From the NCBI GenBank assembly GCA_028571685.1, contig CM053140.1, positions 54,690,201-54,754,200 on the forward strand: DNA of 64,000 nt, read 5' to 3'. Position 1 is the first letter of the stretch. Every line of letters begins with the position of its first letter. The translations under genes were made by a program, and so were the position numbers. Positions 15,071 through 26,390 of this stretch are shown here, piece by piece. The notes under the pieces were generated by a model, which was given only the letters and a program-made list of their open reading frames with translations, was not told the DNA's origin and ran no database searches. This stretch comes from Heterohyrax brucei (taxonomy: Eukaryota > Chordata > Mammalia > Hyracoidea > Procaviidae).

Positions 15071-15439
15071 GGCCAATGTTCCTGACTGCCAAGCTCTGTT
15101 CTTAGGGACCGCAATCAGACATTTGCAGTGGCAATCATGGAACAGAGTTAGAATCCTGGCAAGAGAGTCATCAGACTCCACATACTCATACCTAACACTC
15201 TCTTGTCAAGTAGTGGAACTGAGGCCTGAGAGGAAAAGAGTCTCAGTCAAAGTGACAGTCTGGGCCAAGGGCAGAGCCTGGCTCTGACTACCCTCCGGCT
15301 GCCGCCTACCACCTCTGTCCAGCTGCCTCCCTCTCCGGGCAGGCCCCCCATGCCCCGCTGCCCGCCCAGTGTCTTCTAGGCCCAGTGGTCCCATTAGGGA
15401 TTTTTCCACCTTCCCAAAAAGGTCCTAATGACTGTCAGT

Positions 15440-15720
15440 CCTTGTGAAGCCTTAATTAATCTCAGAGGCTGATGGCTTGGAGGAGACTGGGGGCTTTGGC
15501 CTTACGCAGATGACGATTACAGCTTCATTTCATGTGGTGGTGAAGGAACGCCTCATACATTCCTACCAGCAATAAAAGCCACATGGCTTTCCAGCATTGC
15601 CCTTGGAAAAGAAAAAAAGTGTGGCCCTTTGCGGAAAGAAATCAACTATGCGCTATATGCATGGCATGAGATAAAAATGGGCATAATGAGGTGGAGAACA
15701 GTCAGGCTTTTATGCAACTT
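15440..15720. promoter_or_regulatory. Candidate intronic regulatory patch with RUNX and GATA motifs
   Basis: This non-repetitive, moderately AT-rich stretch carries TGTGGT (15533-15538), AGATAA (15669-15674) and TTAATTAA near 15453. It stands out from its flanks, which hold MIR fragments. No coding potential is evident. Confidence 0.3.
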
Positions 15721-16139
15721 CCATGGCCACTGAGAGCAGTGGGGCTGGGTGGCCAGGTCCCCAGCTGCAGCCTTGGGGTGGGACAGGCATGGCCCTTCTT
15801 ATGGTAGTGGAGGCCACAGTGGAAGAGCCTCAAGACCCTCCCTCTGAACCGGGCTGGAGCCCTGCCCCTCACCCCCCAAGTATCCCAGGGAGTACAACGC
15901 ATGCTCAGGGGAACCCTATGCCTGGCTTGATGGTCTCACCACAGCCTTTAAGTTCTCAATAACCTTCCAACAAAGGGCAAGTGTCTGCAGTTTGCACACG
16001 GCTTGGAGCGTTTTATAACTAATCACCCACAGGTGACACCCTCAGCCCATTGTTGCCCCTGTTCTGAGCCCCTACTACCTGGCCACTCTCAGGGGGTAGG
16101 GTGCCATGAACACCTATGATGGACTCTGCTTACATTAAC

Positions 16140-16380
16140 TTACATTGTCATTTCATAAACAACCTTATGAACTGAACAGATGTGAAAGCTGAGGTGCAGA
16201 GAAGCTTCCACACAGTCGGGAAGCCAAGCTTTGAATTCAGGTCTTGAGATCAGACTTTATTGTTCCCAAACAACAGATGGGATAGCTGAGGCCCAAGAGG
16301 CAAAGGTGCTCCAGGTCACACCCAGTCAACAGTTAGCCAAAGGCTAGGTACCGAGATGGGCAACAGTGGAGCTAGACCTG
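16140..16380 (-). mobile_element. Two adjacent MIR fragments
   Basis: The first runs through GTGAAAGCTGAGGTGCAGAG and TTTGAATTCAGGTCTTGAG; the second through AACAGATGGGATAGCTGAGG and CCAGGTCACACCCAGTCAAC. Both are reverse and degraded. Confidence 0.55.
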
Positions 16381-16849
16381 TACCCATCTGGCTGGTGCGG
16401 TAGGGTGTCCCCAGTGTTGGTGTTGTTAGTGCCACTTGTGAATTTATTAGCTTTCTCCTTGATGAGTATAATGAAAGCCCTCCAATTCCGCAGTCAAACA
16501 ACCTGGAAGGCTTTCCTTACGTCTGCCACTGTTTCTTCATGCTTCAGTACTCCTCTGCTGCCCTCACTGGCTGCAGAAGTTGTACCTTACAATAATGTAC
16601 CTTGGTAAAATCAAAGGGATCTAAATCCTCAATGAATTCTAGGAAGTTGGGGCTCTGTCATGTCCCATAACCTGGGTTGGACCTGACACTCATAGTCTTG
16701 ACTGATAGCTCCAGTGTCCCTGTTCTTTTGGCCCTTGCTCGGTGGCCCTAGGCAAGTCCCTTCCCCTCTCTTGGCCTCAGACTCCATAGTGTTATTAGAC
16801 CACCTGATCCCCAGGAGGCCTGCCCATCTTCAATATTCTAGGATTCCTG

Positions 16850-16975
16850 TCGACCTACAACAGGTCTACTCATTTCTCCATCCTGCAGCTGGGGAAACCA
16901 AGGCCCAGGGAGGGGTGGGGGCTTGCTCAAGGTCACACAGGATGTCCACTGGCAGCTGGACCTGCCTCTGAGGCT
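16850..16975 (-). mobile_element. MIR fragment
   Basis: CAGCTGGGGAAACCAAGGCC and CTCAAGGTCACACAGGATGT mark the reverse MIR core. Confidence 0.55.
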
Positions 16976-17237
16976 CCTACCTCCCAACACATCCATCTCT
17001 GCACAAGGCTTTGGGAAAGCCTAGCTGCAGCCCAGCTCAGCTCGCCCTTGTCCTGCTTCTTTGCTGGAACCCCGTCTGCCAGCTGCCCCTCGTGTCCAGG
17101 CCTGGGAGCCACAGCCAGAGGTCCTTGGTGGGTTCTGAAAATCCCCATTAGGAAAAATGGACCCAAGGGAATGGTGGCATCTTTTTTTCCCCATTCACAT
17201 GTAGGTTGTCTCAGTGTTTTCTTCATAAAAGAATCAA

Positions 17238-17391
17238 AACTGTAACCACTGCCATCGAGTCAATTTTGACTCATAGTGACCCTATAGGACAGGGTAGTAC
17301 TATCCCATAGAGTTTCCAAGGAGCACCTGGCACATTAGAACCGCTGATTTTTTTGTTAGCAGATGTAGCAGTTAACCACAGGCAAAAAGCT
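17238..17391 (-). mobile_element. AfroSINE
   Basis: Reverse copy from CCACTGCCATCGAGTCAATT to GTAGCAGTTAACCACAGG. The head is slightly shortened. Confidence 0.85.
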
Positions 17392-17518
17392 TTTTTCCAG
17401 GAGTCATCTATTTGGCTTTAAGACAGAGAGACAAGGTTAAACTGTTGGACCTGAGAGACGAGTGACAGCTAAAGCCCCAGGAGGCCAGGAAGAGGAAGTT
17501 TCCCCTGGACTCTGGGCA

Positions 17519-17600
17519 AGCACACACACACACACCCACACCCACACACACAAACACAGTGCACATGCTCATAGGCACACACACAGCACACACGCTCATG
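17519..17600. repeat. (CA)n microsatellite, imperfect
   Basis: Runs of ACACAC interrupted by CCACACCC and GTGCACATGC; further CA-rich sequence trails to about 17660. Confidence 0.85.
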
Positions 17601-18879
17601 GGCATGCTGACACACCCGTCCTCATGTGTACAATGTCTGACACACATTTACTGGAAACTCACATGTACACCTGTGTGGACAAGCTATCCTGGAGGCCACC
17701 ATTGTGACAGTGTAGTCACACAATACAAGTGAAGTGTACGTGTGAGCAAAGGCACATCTACAGGGAAACTTATCTGTCTGCATCAACACTAACTTCCCCG
17801 TTGGGGTAGGTGTACACACATGTCCCTAGAGAGTTGGGCACACAGGCAGAGACACACAAGACGCAGACCACGGTGTGAACAGATCTATAGGGAAGCACTG
17901 AGGAGGTGTCACTTAGGGCTTGAACTTTGGATTTGTTCTCTGGACCAGCTCTGCAAGGAGTTGAACCCCGGCTATGGAAGGGTCTGCTTTTCTTCATTTC
18001 AGAGGCATTGACTTTCTGGGTGGTTTGTCTGCCTCCCCCAGCATCTGAGTTCTAGCCCCAAGCCTCCAACGTTGTGTAGGGATGAGGGCATTGAAACTCC
18101 TACTGCAGATGTCTGCCTGGCCCAAAGAAAGATGACTGTCACAGGAAGGTTGCAGTTAGGCCCCTGAGGAAGCCTGGGCTGGAGGGCAGAGCATGGGTCT
18201 GGGGTCTAGGTTCAGGGTGAGCAGCCTTGAGTGTGAGACATCCACACAGCTTGCTGAGCTTCAGGCTGCTCACCTGCGAAATGGACACAATTGCTGCCAC
18301 TCAAGGGTGGTCCTGGAGAAGCTCCCAGCACTCAGTGGGAGCTCAGAAACAGCTGCTGTGTCTGACCACCCTTGAAAGGGAATCAGCCTGAGTGCCCTCT
18401 GCTAGGTCTCGTGTGACACCCCCAGGGACCTCAGTGTGGGGAAGACTGTTGAAGCCATGTCACATGATGAATTGTTGAAGCAACTGGGGACATTAGTCCT
18501 GGAGAAGAGCAGGCCTTGGTGGGGGTGAGGGGGCTTCCAGTGAGGGCTCTGCTCTCAGATCTAGGAACAGCTCCTGGGTGGCAGGGACTACATGGATTCT
18601 GGGGACAGCACTAGGGCCAGTGGGTGCAGAGAGAACAAGTTGGGCTTCATGTCAGGAAAAAAAGCGTTGAGAACTAGCTAGAGATAGATAGAAACACTTC
18701 CCTCTACAGGTAGAGAGCTTCCCATCATGGGAGGTATTCAAGTCAAGGCCAGGATGTCACAGTGGGAGTTCAAGCATTAGATGGGGCTAGAGGCTGAACG
18801 AGATACTGGTATCTAGCATGGGGTCATATCACAGGAAGCATTTATTAAATAAACGAAGGAGTGATTCCAAAGCTCTAGT
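17601..18879. other. Unique intronic DNA
   Basis: Beyond scattered CACACA motifs near the left end, I see no gene, repeat family or clear regulatory cluster here. Confidence 0.5.
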
Positions 18880-19000
18880 TCCAACCTGACAGCTCTGAGG
18901 TGCCATTCTGGCATCTCCACCTGCTAGCTGTATGACCCTGGGCCTTGGCCAGCCTCAGTTTCCTCATCTGTAAAATGGAGAAGACAGTTCATCTCGCCTG
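18880..19000 (+). mobile_element. MIR
   Basis: CTAGCTGTATGACCCTGGGC followed by CTCAGTTTCCTCATCTGTAA is the MIR core. Confidence 0.75.
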
Positions 19001-19799
19001 CACCGCTCCCCCAACTCCACCAGCATGGGCTCCTTCCATAGACTCAGTAATGCCCACCCTCTGCTGCTGGCTTTTCAGGCAGCCCCCCATTTTGCTCTTA
19101 TGAATAAGAAGTGACACTGAAGGCAAAAAAAGCATACAGACAAGCAGGAGAATGGTTAAAACACACATCAGGGGTGTGCCCCCTCCCCAGCTTTGTGGCT
19201 GAGGGGGGCGCGGATTGGGAAGGAATGCGATTGGGGAGGGGCACTGGGAGCCCTCAGGTCACATCAGTGCCTTCTTTTGTAAGCTAGGTGGTGGGTGCAT
19301 GGATGCCTTATCATTATTCTGTAAACAACGCTTTTATAGGCTCTTTTTAATATAAATTTTACAATAAATGTTTTTAATGAACAGCAGAAGATAAGAAAGA
19401 AGAAAAAAATCTTCTCCAGTTTCTGGGAAAGAAATGACCACTCCCCAACTCCCCACTGCAAATGGCATCGAGTTGGGGCAAGTTCTTTCCCTAGGGAATC
19501 CCTGCTCCTTCTCAGCCAGGTTACCTGTTGGCCTCTGAAGCCCTTCTGATGAGGATAGACCCGCCACATTCAGCACTTTTCTGAGTACCTAGCTCCTGCA
19601 CCGAACATTCCCTACGGAGCTTCTTAAATTCCCCCAACAGCCCCAGGCATGTGTCTTTGGGCCTCCTTACAGGTGAAGATTCCACTGTGGTAAGTTTCTT
19701 GGACTCACCTGTGAAAGGGCAGAGCTGGAATCTGAAGTAAGATCTGTTGATGCTGAAATTGTGCCCTGCTGTCGGCAGCAGCTCCACCCTGGGGACGAG

Positions 19800-19985
19800 G
19801 CCCTTCGGCGTAACGCTGTATACACTTTACATGTAATACCCTATTTCATCCTCACAACCCCATTAGGTGCTGGCACCATCATCATCACCTCCATTTTAAT
19901 GGTAGGAAAACACACCTGATTTCATACTGTGGGCGAATGTCAAGGGCTGAGCTTGAGCCTAAGCAGCCTGACCCTGGAGTCTATG
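19800..19985 (-). mobile_element. MIR, degraded
   Basis: ACTTTACATGTAATACCCTA, ATCCTCACAACCCCATTAGG and CCTCCATTTTAATGGTAGG in reverse MIR order. Confidence 0.6.
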
Positions 19986-20514
19986 CTGTTCACCCTACCT
20001 TGAAGAGACACAGACACCATGGAAGCAAGACAAGGCTTTGGTGCTGGGATCCACGGCTGATTCCCAGGGACCAAAGGACCTCAGGGGTGGATGGCTGGAT
20101 TGGGAGACGAGTACTGCTGCTCCCACAGGGGCACCACCCCTGAGTGAGGAGTTGTGTCCTCCCTGCCTACCAGGACTGTGTCTCTGGGGAGTTGCCAAGG
20201 ATGTGAGTGGAGTTGAATAAAGGCCCATAAATCACCTATAGGCTCAGACGCTGGCCACTCTGTCTTTTGCCATGGCCTGTGTTTACTCCTGGAAGGGGAG
20301 TGCAGAGAGTACTCAGACCCCAACTGCGTCCAGGACCTCTCGCTGTGTTGTCTATGAGCCTCTGTCAAATCAGGGGAGGATGGCTGAAGCGAAGGAGCAC
20401 AAAAGGAAAAGGCTCCCAGCCCCATCCTTGGGGACCGCCACACCTATCTGAGGAAGAGAAAGGGCAGAAAGGAAAAGGAGAACCAGAACAGAAAGGGGAA
20501 GAGGTATAGATGCA

Positions 20515-21010
20515 TTCAGTCAACACACATTCATTGAGCACCTACTGTGTGCCGCTGGAAACCCTGGTGGCGTAGTGGTTAAGTGCTACAGCTGCTAACT
20601 AGAAGGTTAGCAGTTCAAATCTACCAGGCGCTCCTTGGAAAGTCTATGGGACAGTTCTACTCTGTCTATAGGATTGCTCTGAGTTGGAATTGACTTGATG
20701 GCAGTGGGCTTGGGCTACTGTGTGCCATAGGTTACTTTAGGCGCCAGACGTATCGGGGTAGACAAGACAGCTGTGGAGTTTTGTGGAACTGCAGTGGCAG
20801 CAGACAGCAGATAAGCACAGAGGCAAATAAGTAAACAAATGAACACCAGAGAGTGTCTTGGGATGTGACAGAAAACCATGTAGGGTAAGGGATGGAGAGT
20901 GACTGGGTGGGTGGGGCAGGGGTGGTCAGTAACGCTTTAGACAAGGTGATCAAGAATAGTTTCTCAGAGGAGTGAACAATCTGAGCCAAGATTTGAAAGT
21001 GAGAAGGATC
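20515..21010 (-). mobile_element. L2 LINE 3' end split by an AfroSINE
   Basis: ATTCATTGAGCACCTACTGT before the SINE and, after it, TAGGCGCCAGACGTATCGGG, GGTAAGGGATGGAGAGTGAC and TCTCAGAGGAGTGAACAATC follow reverse L2 order. Confidence 0.65.
20554..20714 (+). mobile_element. AfroSINE with perfect 12-bp target duplication
   Basis: Full-length copy (GCTGGAAACCCTGGTGGCG to GCAGTGGGCTTGGG) flanked by identical CTACTGTGTGCC at 20542-20553 and 20715-20726, inserted in an L2. The TAGTGGTTAAG head and AGCAGTTCAAATC segment reflect its tRNA origin. Confidence 0.95.
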
Positions 21011-21359
21011 CAGGCAGAGGAAGGGAGAAGGGAGCTGGTAGGAGAGGCCACTCCAAGGTGGGGAACAGCTGCCTCCACCCTGCTGTCCTCTTCTCCTTAG
21101 GGCGAATGTCCACACTTTCTAACACTCTGCTATAGATGCTTTCCTCTTCTGCCTCTCCCAAAACAGACAGGGTGGGATTCAGCAGCCCAGCATGCAGCTG
21201 AGGAAACTGAGGCTAGATGTGGAAGGGGCCCATGTAGCATCTGTCTACGCCCAAATTCCAGGAGCAGACCCAAGCCCCTGCCACCCAGCCCAGGGCTCTT
21301 GGTGCCAGCATCATCCAGCCTGTTCTCCAGCTGCCCATCTCTGGCAGGCTCCAGCTACT

Positions 21360-21443
21360 GTGGAGTCATAGGAACCCTATAGGACAGAGACAACTGCCCC
21401 ATAGAGTTTCCAAGGAGAATCTGGCAGATCTGAACCACCCATG
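21360..21443 (-). mobile_element. AfroSINE fragment
   Basis: GAGTCATAGGAACCCTATAG to AGAATCTGGCAGATCTGAAC; the tRNA-like head is missing. Confidence 0.8.
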
Positions 21444-21874
21444 CCACTCCTTGGGATCCCTGGTATGAAAATGTGGGCAGCTGGGCAGGGCCCGGGGGGG
21501 CAGTGGCTCTGGGCTGGATGGAGGTCTGGAGGGAAGGCGCCCATTCCTGATTGGAACAAGGGGGCGGCATCAGGGGCTAAGCCAGGCCTCATTGATCTTG
21601 CCCGGTGTTCCAGCCACCGGGCGGGGCCAGCGCCGGGCAGTCTGCCGGTTTTCCCAGGTGTGGGGACACCCTGGGGGAATGGCTTTTCATGTGGTTGTGG
21701 GGTAGACATGCCACCCAGCACGTGGGGGAGGCCAGGGCATTGGGGGCACGCTGGTAGGGGGCAGGGTGTCTGGAGACTTGGAATCCCACAGCGAGTGAAT
21801 ATCAGGCTATTAGAGACAGGGTCACAGACTTAAGGATGTGAGTCGGAGCATGCTAGAACCTTTATCATACCCCA

Positions 21875-22036
21875 GAAACCAAACTCAGTGCCGTCGAGTC
21901 AATTCTGACTCATAGTGACACTATAGACAGAGCAGAACTGCCCTACAGAGCTTCCAAGGAGCGCCTGGCGGATTTGAACCACTAACCTTTTGGTTAGCAG
22001 CTACAGCACTTAACCACTGCACCACCAGGGTTTCCA
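21875..22036 (-). mobile_element. AfroSINE
   Basis: Full-length reverse copy from ACCAAACTCAGTGCCGTCGA to CACCACCAGGGTTTCC, lying directly beside a MIR. Confidence 0.9.
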
Positions 22037-22044
22037 GAATCTAT

Positions 22045-22200
22045 CATGGTGCCATTTATTATGTCAGGCACAGTTCTTAGCACTCTATGTGGTTTAACTC
22101 ATTTCATCTTCCCTCCACCTCTATGATCATCCCACTTATAGATAGGGAAACTGAGGCTCTGCAGGGTTAAGTAACCTGCCCCAAATCACACACTATGAGG
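22045..22200 (-). mobile_element. MIR
   Basis: TTATGTCAGGCACAGTTCTT, GATAGGGAAACTGAGGCTCT and GTTAAGTAACCTGCCCCAAA. Confidence 0.8.
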
Positions 22201-22237
22201 TTTTTGTCCTAGAATACAAGACTGCTGGAATGTACGA

Positions 22238-22397
22238 GAGGAATCCCTGGTGGTGTAGTGGTTAAGAACTACATCTGCTAACCAAAAGGTTGGCAGTTCC
22301 AACCTGCCAGGCTCTCCTTGGAAGTTATGGGTCAGTTCTCCTCTGTCCTATAGGGTTGCTATGAGTTAGAATCAACTTTGTGGCCATGGGTATTTTG
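22238..22397 (+). mobile_element. AfroSINE
   Basis: AATCCCTGGTGGTGTAGTGG to GTGGCCATGGGTATTTTGG, close to full length. Confidence 0.9.
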
Positions 22398-23281
22398 GTA
22401 ATTGGGTTAGAATGTGAGAACTGTAGATGGTCAGCTCTGGGAGGGTGCTTGGAGATCTCTGAGTCTAGATTCCTTGCATTGGTGAAACAGGTCAGTAGAA
22501 GGAACTTGTTTTGCTGAGGTCACAGGATGGTCAGTGGCCAAAGAGGTTCTTCCAGGTCACCTTGGGAGCTCAGCTGGTCCTTGACCATCAGCCAGGAGCT
22601 GGGGGTGAGTCTCCTTGATGATACTAAGTTTTATGGGACATAGTTTCCTGCTAGTGTAGGAAGTTCCTTTTGACGTCTAACCTGAATCTCTCATGTTGCA
22701 GAGAAACCCTCCCCCTTGCCTTGCCATAGTTCTGAGAAAAGTTTGGCTTTTGACATCAGTGAAGGCTGTGATTCCCTGGTATGGTGAGAGGGGACAACAA
22801 CTCTGAGGTTTCTTCTTCTCCACATGTTACTGTGCCTGGAATTGTCACTGTTAGTGACTTAGTTCTTTATACCGTACAGAGTTTCCTATTATAATGTGTG
22901 TACTCTTAGGGTGGCTATCAGAACAGAACAGTATGGGGGACTGGGAACAGGGAGCTTGGGGACAGTTGAAGGCCAGGAGGAGGAGGAGCATCTCTAATTC
23001 TCCTCTTTCAGTCAGCCTTGACGGGGTCCTGTGTGACTCAGTCATCTCCCACCTCTCTGTCCTCACCTCTGTCAATCCTTCCTCTCCCTTACCTCACACA
23101 GCATCCTCACTGGTCCTCTAACCCTCAGATCATACACCCTCCACAGGGCCTTTGAGCTTGCCATTCCCTCTGCCTGGAAAGCCCTGCAAAGCACTGCCTG
23201 TGTGGCTCAGCTCCCCATGTCATTTAGGTCCCTGCCACCTCCTCAGAGAGGCTCCTCTGATCCCTTGTGGTAGGCAGACTG

Positions 23282-23489
23282 TCGTGTGCCATTCCGTTGA
23301 TATCCCACTGATAGCAACTCCATATGACAGAACAGAAATGCGCCACAGGGTTTTCTTGGCTGTAATGTTTATGGAGGCAGGTCACCAGGCCTTATTCCCA
23401 TGAAGCCACTAACTGGGTTTGAACCATCAACATTGTACTGAGCAGCTGAGCAACTGAGAGCCTGACCATTGCACCACCAGGGCTCCTTG
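23282..23489 (-). mobile_element. AfroSINE, long variant
   Basis: Reverse long form with an extra central block (GTTTTCTTGGCTGTAATGTT, CAGGTCACCAGGCCTTATTC) and head CACCACCAGGGCTCC. Related GGTAGGCAGACTG (23269) and GGCTGGCAGACTG (23488) flank it, so it inserted into the MLT1-like LTR. Confidence 0.85.
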
Positions 23490-23975
23490 GCTGGCAGACT
23501 GACGGCGCCCACAGATGTCCACATCCCAGTCCCTGAAGCCTATTGTCCTACCTGGCAAAGGGGCTCGGCAGATGTGATTCAAGTGAGATGGCCAGAGTGT
23601 CCTTGTTATCTCAGGGTGCCTTGTATGATCGCAAGGTTCCTTGCAAGTGGAAGAGGGAGGCAGAGGACAGTCTGAGGGAGGTGTGACTATGGAGAAATGA
23701 TTGGAGAGCCAGGGAGATGCCAGCGTGAAGCAGACCTGGCTTATTTTGAAGACGGAAAAAGGGGTCATGAGCCAGGGAAGACCTGCCACCTAAGGCAGCT
23801 GAAAAGGTAAGGAAATGACTCTTCCCTAGAGCTAAAAAGAGCACAGCCCTGTCAACACCCTGATCTTAGCTCACAGAGACCTGTGAGACTCCTGACCTCC
23901 AGAACTGTAGGATAATATAATGCATTTGTTTTAAGCCACTAAATCTGTGGGAATGTTTTATAGCTGCAATGGAAA

Positions 23976-24139
23976 CAAAACAAAAAAAACCACTGCCACT
24001 GAGATGATTCCAGCTCATAGTGACTCTACAGGACAGAGTAGAATGCTCCATGGGTTCCAAGGAGTGCCTGGAAGATTTGAGCTGCAGACCTTTTGGTTAG
24101 CAGACGTAGCACTTAGCCCGCTACACCACCAGGATTTCC
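23976..24139 (-). mobile_element. AfroSINE
   Basis: Reverse copy from AAAACCACTGCCACTGAGAT to CACCACCAGGATTTCC. Near-identical ATAGCTGCAATGGAAA and ATAGCTACAATAGGAAA flank it. Confidence 0.9.
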
Positions 24140-24305
24140 ATAGCTACAATAGGAAATACACATATCCCGCTCTCGGGGTTTATGCTTCTTCAGCACCATT
24201 CTCATGGCCTGTGAAATGCTCTTTCCTATGAGTTGTGTCTTTTCTCTCACAGAATGTCAGCTCTGAGAGGGCAGGGACATTGCTTTATTTGGTCCTGTGT
24301 CCCCA

Positions 24306-25020
24306 GTTAGGGCTGCCCAACTCATCAAACGAAAATACAGGAGGCCCAATCAAATCTGAATTTCAGATAAACAAAGAACTTTGTTTTATGAGGCCTGATA
24401 ATTAAGTCTGTGAACTTAATTGTTTTAAGTGCTACATTCCTCATTGCTGAATATTATGGCAGTCACTTTTGAAGCACTCCCCTTGGGAACCTATACACTG
24501 ATGCCAGCACCTAGCCTACCCTTTAAAGCAATTTTGGAATTATTTCTGGAATGGCTATTGTGTGCGGTGGCATGGTGGCAAGTTCGCAAACTCAATTGTA
24601 TAGCTGTCTTTGTGGGAGTTTTCAACCAGTAAACAAATAACTGTATTGAAACATCCTCCTTACTCACCTGATCTGGGCCCCAGTGACTTTTTCTTCATCT
24701 CAAAATAAAAGAAATATTGAAAGGGAGACATTTTGGTGACATGCAGAACATCAAGGATAATACGATGACAGCTCAGAGGGCTATCCAGAAAAAGAGTTAA
24801 AAAATTGCTTTGAAGGGTGGGTTAGGCAACTGGGTCAGTGCACAGCTTCCCAAGGGGTGTCCTTCAAAGGTGACTGCAGTGATATTCAGCAGGGAGGTAT
24901 GTAGCACTTTTTCTAGGATGAGATTGAGAATTGGCGGTCCTCGGAGTATAAAGTTGTCGCAAGCATTGCTTACTGAATAACCGGGGTCTCCTGTATTTTA
25001 TCTGTCAACTTTTTGTAGTC
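24306..25020. mobile_element. Palindromic DNA-transposon-like element split by mariner copy 2
   Basis: The left part (24306-24391) contains AAAATACAGGAGGCCC and the right part (24941-25020) ends in a related inverse, TCTCCTGTATTTTATCTG. I recognise this as a common mammalian palindromic element but cannot name the family. It interrupts the L2 between its CCCCAG and AGAATGGTGCCTG segments. Confidence 0.45.
24392..24940 (+). mobile_element. Mariner-derived fold-back element, copy 2
   Basis: This copy has the same structure as copy 1: inverted arms at about 24392-24553 and 24779-24940 and a shared centre. The transposase stretch is still recognisable around 24660-24700 but frameshifted. It sits inside another palindromic element, which is itself inside an L2 element. 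Confidence 0.75.
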
Positions 25021-25174
25021 CACAGAATGGTGCCTGACTGAATATAGATTCATAAATATTTGTTGAACAAAGGAATAAATTAAATAAATGAACAAATTAA
25101 TTTCTAGCTTAAAAATCCTCTGGCTCACACGTGATGAAATGTAAATAATAGCAAATAATTAAAAGCAAACTTTT

Positions 25175-25345
25175 CCAAGCGCTCCCTATGTGCCAGGCAC
25201 TGTTCTAGCACTTTATAATTATCAACTCACACAGTCCTTATGGTAACTCAGTATGGTCATTAACCCGTTTTCCAGATGAGAAAATTGAGAACGGGGAAGC
25301 TTAATAACTTCCTTAAGGTCATATGAGGTACAACCATTTGTCGAC
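25175..25345 (-). mobile_element. MIR
   Basis: CTATGTGCCAGGCACTGTTC, CAGATGAGAAAATTGAGAAC and CTTCCTTAAGGTCATATGAG. Confidence 0.8.
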
Positions 25346-25354
25346 CACACACCC

Positions 25355-25521
25355 AAAAATCCAAACTGGTTTCTACTGAGTCAATTTTGACTCATAGTGA
25401 CCCTGCAGGACAGAGTAGAATGGACTCATACAGTTTCCAAGGGGCATCTGGTAGACCCAACCTGCTGACTTTTTGGTTAACCAATAGCCATAGCTCTTAA
25501 ATGCTACGCCGTGTTGGTTTC
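25355..25521 (-). mobile_element. AfroSINE
   Basis: Reverse copy from AAAAATCCAAACTGGTTTCT to ACGCCGTGTTGGTTTCC. Confidence 0.9.
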
Positions 25522-25699
25522 CATTGATTGACAGAGCCAGGCAGCTCAAGACCCTTGAAGAATTTGGTTTACAGAAGAATCTAGCTGTATCCACCAACAC
25601 CCTTCCCACACTTTCCCCTGCACTCTTTCTCTCCAACAGCCCACAGCCTCTGATGGACTGCCTGTCTGCATTCTGTCCTGTCACTTGTGCACCAAAGCC

Positions 25700-25967
25700 C
25701 TGCCCAAACTGCACCTGTCTCTGAGACCATCGCTGACACTCCAGAAGCACTTGGCTCCCTCTCTTTACTATTTCCATGGCCCTTTGCCCAGTTGCATCGT
25801 AAGGACTTGCTCTCAGGTCCTGTACTCCCATAGACTGTGGCCTCCTGAGGGCAGAGACAGACCACTTTCAGCTATGTGGCCATGGGACTTAGAACTGAGC
25901 CTGGCCCTGGGCGTCCTTCCAGAAGGATTTGAGAATGAATGAGTGAGAGAATGAATGAATGAATGAA
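25700..25967 (+). mobile_element. L2 3' end with (GAAT)n tail
   Basis: GACTGTGGCCTCCTGAGGGC, GCCTGGCCCTGGGCGTCC and a GAATGAATGAATGAAC tail fit a degraded L2 end. Confidence 0.6.
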
Positions 25968-26054
25968 CATCTTTCCCACTCCAGGCCTCAGTTTTGGAGT
26001 CTATAAAAAGGGAAGAACCATTTCTAGTTCTCCTTCCTGCCCCCTCCACCATCT

Positions 26055-26390
26055 CTTAAAACAAAACACATACTTTTCTGATTATAAAAGTAATACACAT
26101 TCATTAAAGAAAAATTGGACGATAATAAAATTATGAAGAAAATTAAAACCACCCATAATCCTGCCACCCAGAACAATTGTTAGCATTATGGTTTTCTAAC
26201 TTCTTGGTATTATTACTGTATGTATAGATGAAATTCCTACTGCTTCCCCCCGCCCAGCCCATCTCACTTTTATAATATTGGGAGCTTGCAGCACATGTTG
26301 TTTGAAACCTGCTTTTGAAACTCACCAACATCTTGTATGCATTTCCCCGTAACATTGCATTCTCCCTAATAGCATGGACTGAGTCTGCTG
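26055..26390 (+). mobile_element. Old LINE fragment, probably L1M-type
   Basis: CTGATTATAAAAGTAATACA, CACCCATAATCCTGCCACCC and GTTTGAAACCTGCTTTTGAA resemble an ancient LINE 3' region. The family assignment is uncertain. Confidence 0.45.

Larger units (their letters stand above)
23266..24163 (+). mobile_element. MLT1-like MaLR LTR, interrupted by two AfroSINEs
   Basis: The element begins TGTGGTAGGCAGACTG and shows MLT1-like landmarks such as GGCTCGGCAGATGTGATT, CCTGACCTCCAGAACTGT and TTTTAAGCCACTAAATCTGTGG near 23930-23950. It is an old LTR with no coding capacity. SINEs at 23282-23489 and 23976-24139 split it. Confidence 0.65.
23095..25095 (+). mobile_element. L2 LINE 3' end, split by several later insertions
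   Basis: L2 segments are seen at about 23095-23265 (GGCCTTTGAGCTTGCC and following), 24164-24305 (GAGAGGGCAGGGACATTG and following) and 25021-25095 (GGTGCCTG...ATAAATATTTGTTGAA). They are collinear with an L2 3' end. The gaps hold a MaLR-type LTR, two AfroSINEs, a palindromic element and the mariner fold-back. Confidence 0.7.

Noticed and set aside
20554..20714. tRNA-like sequence with A-box and B-box-like motifs
   Set aside because: It is the head of an AfroSINE repeated many times in the window, flanked by target duplications, so not a functional tRNA gene.
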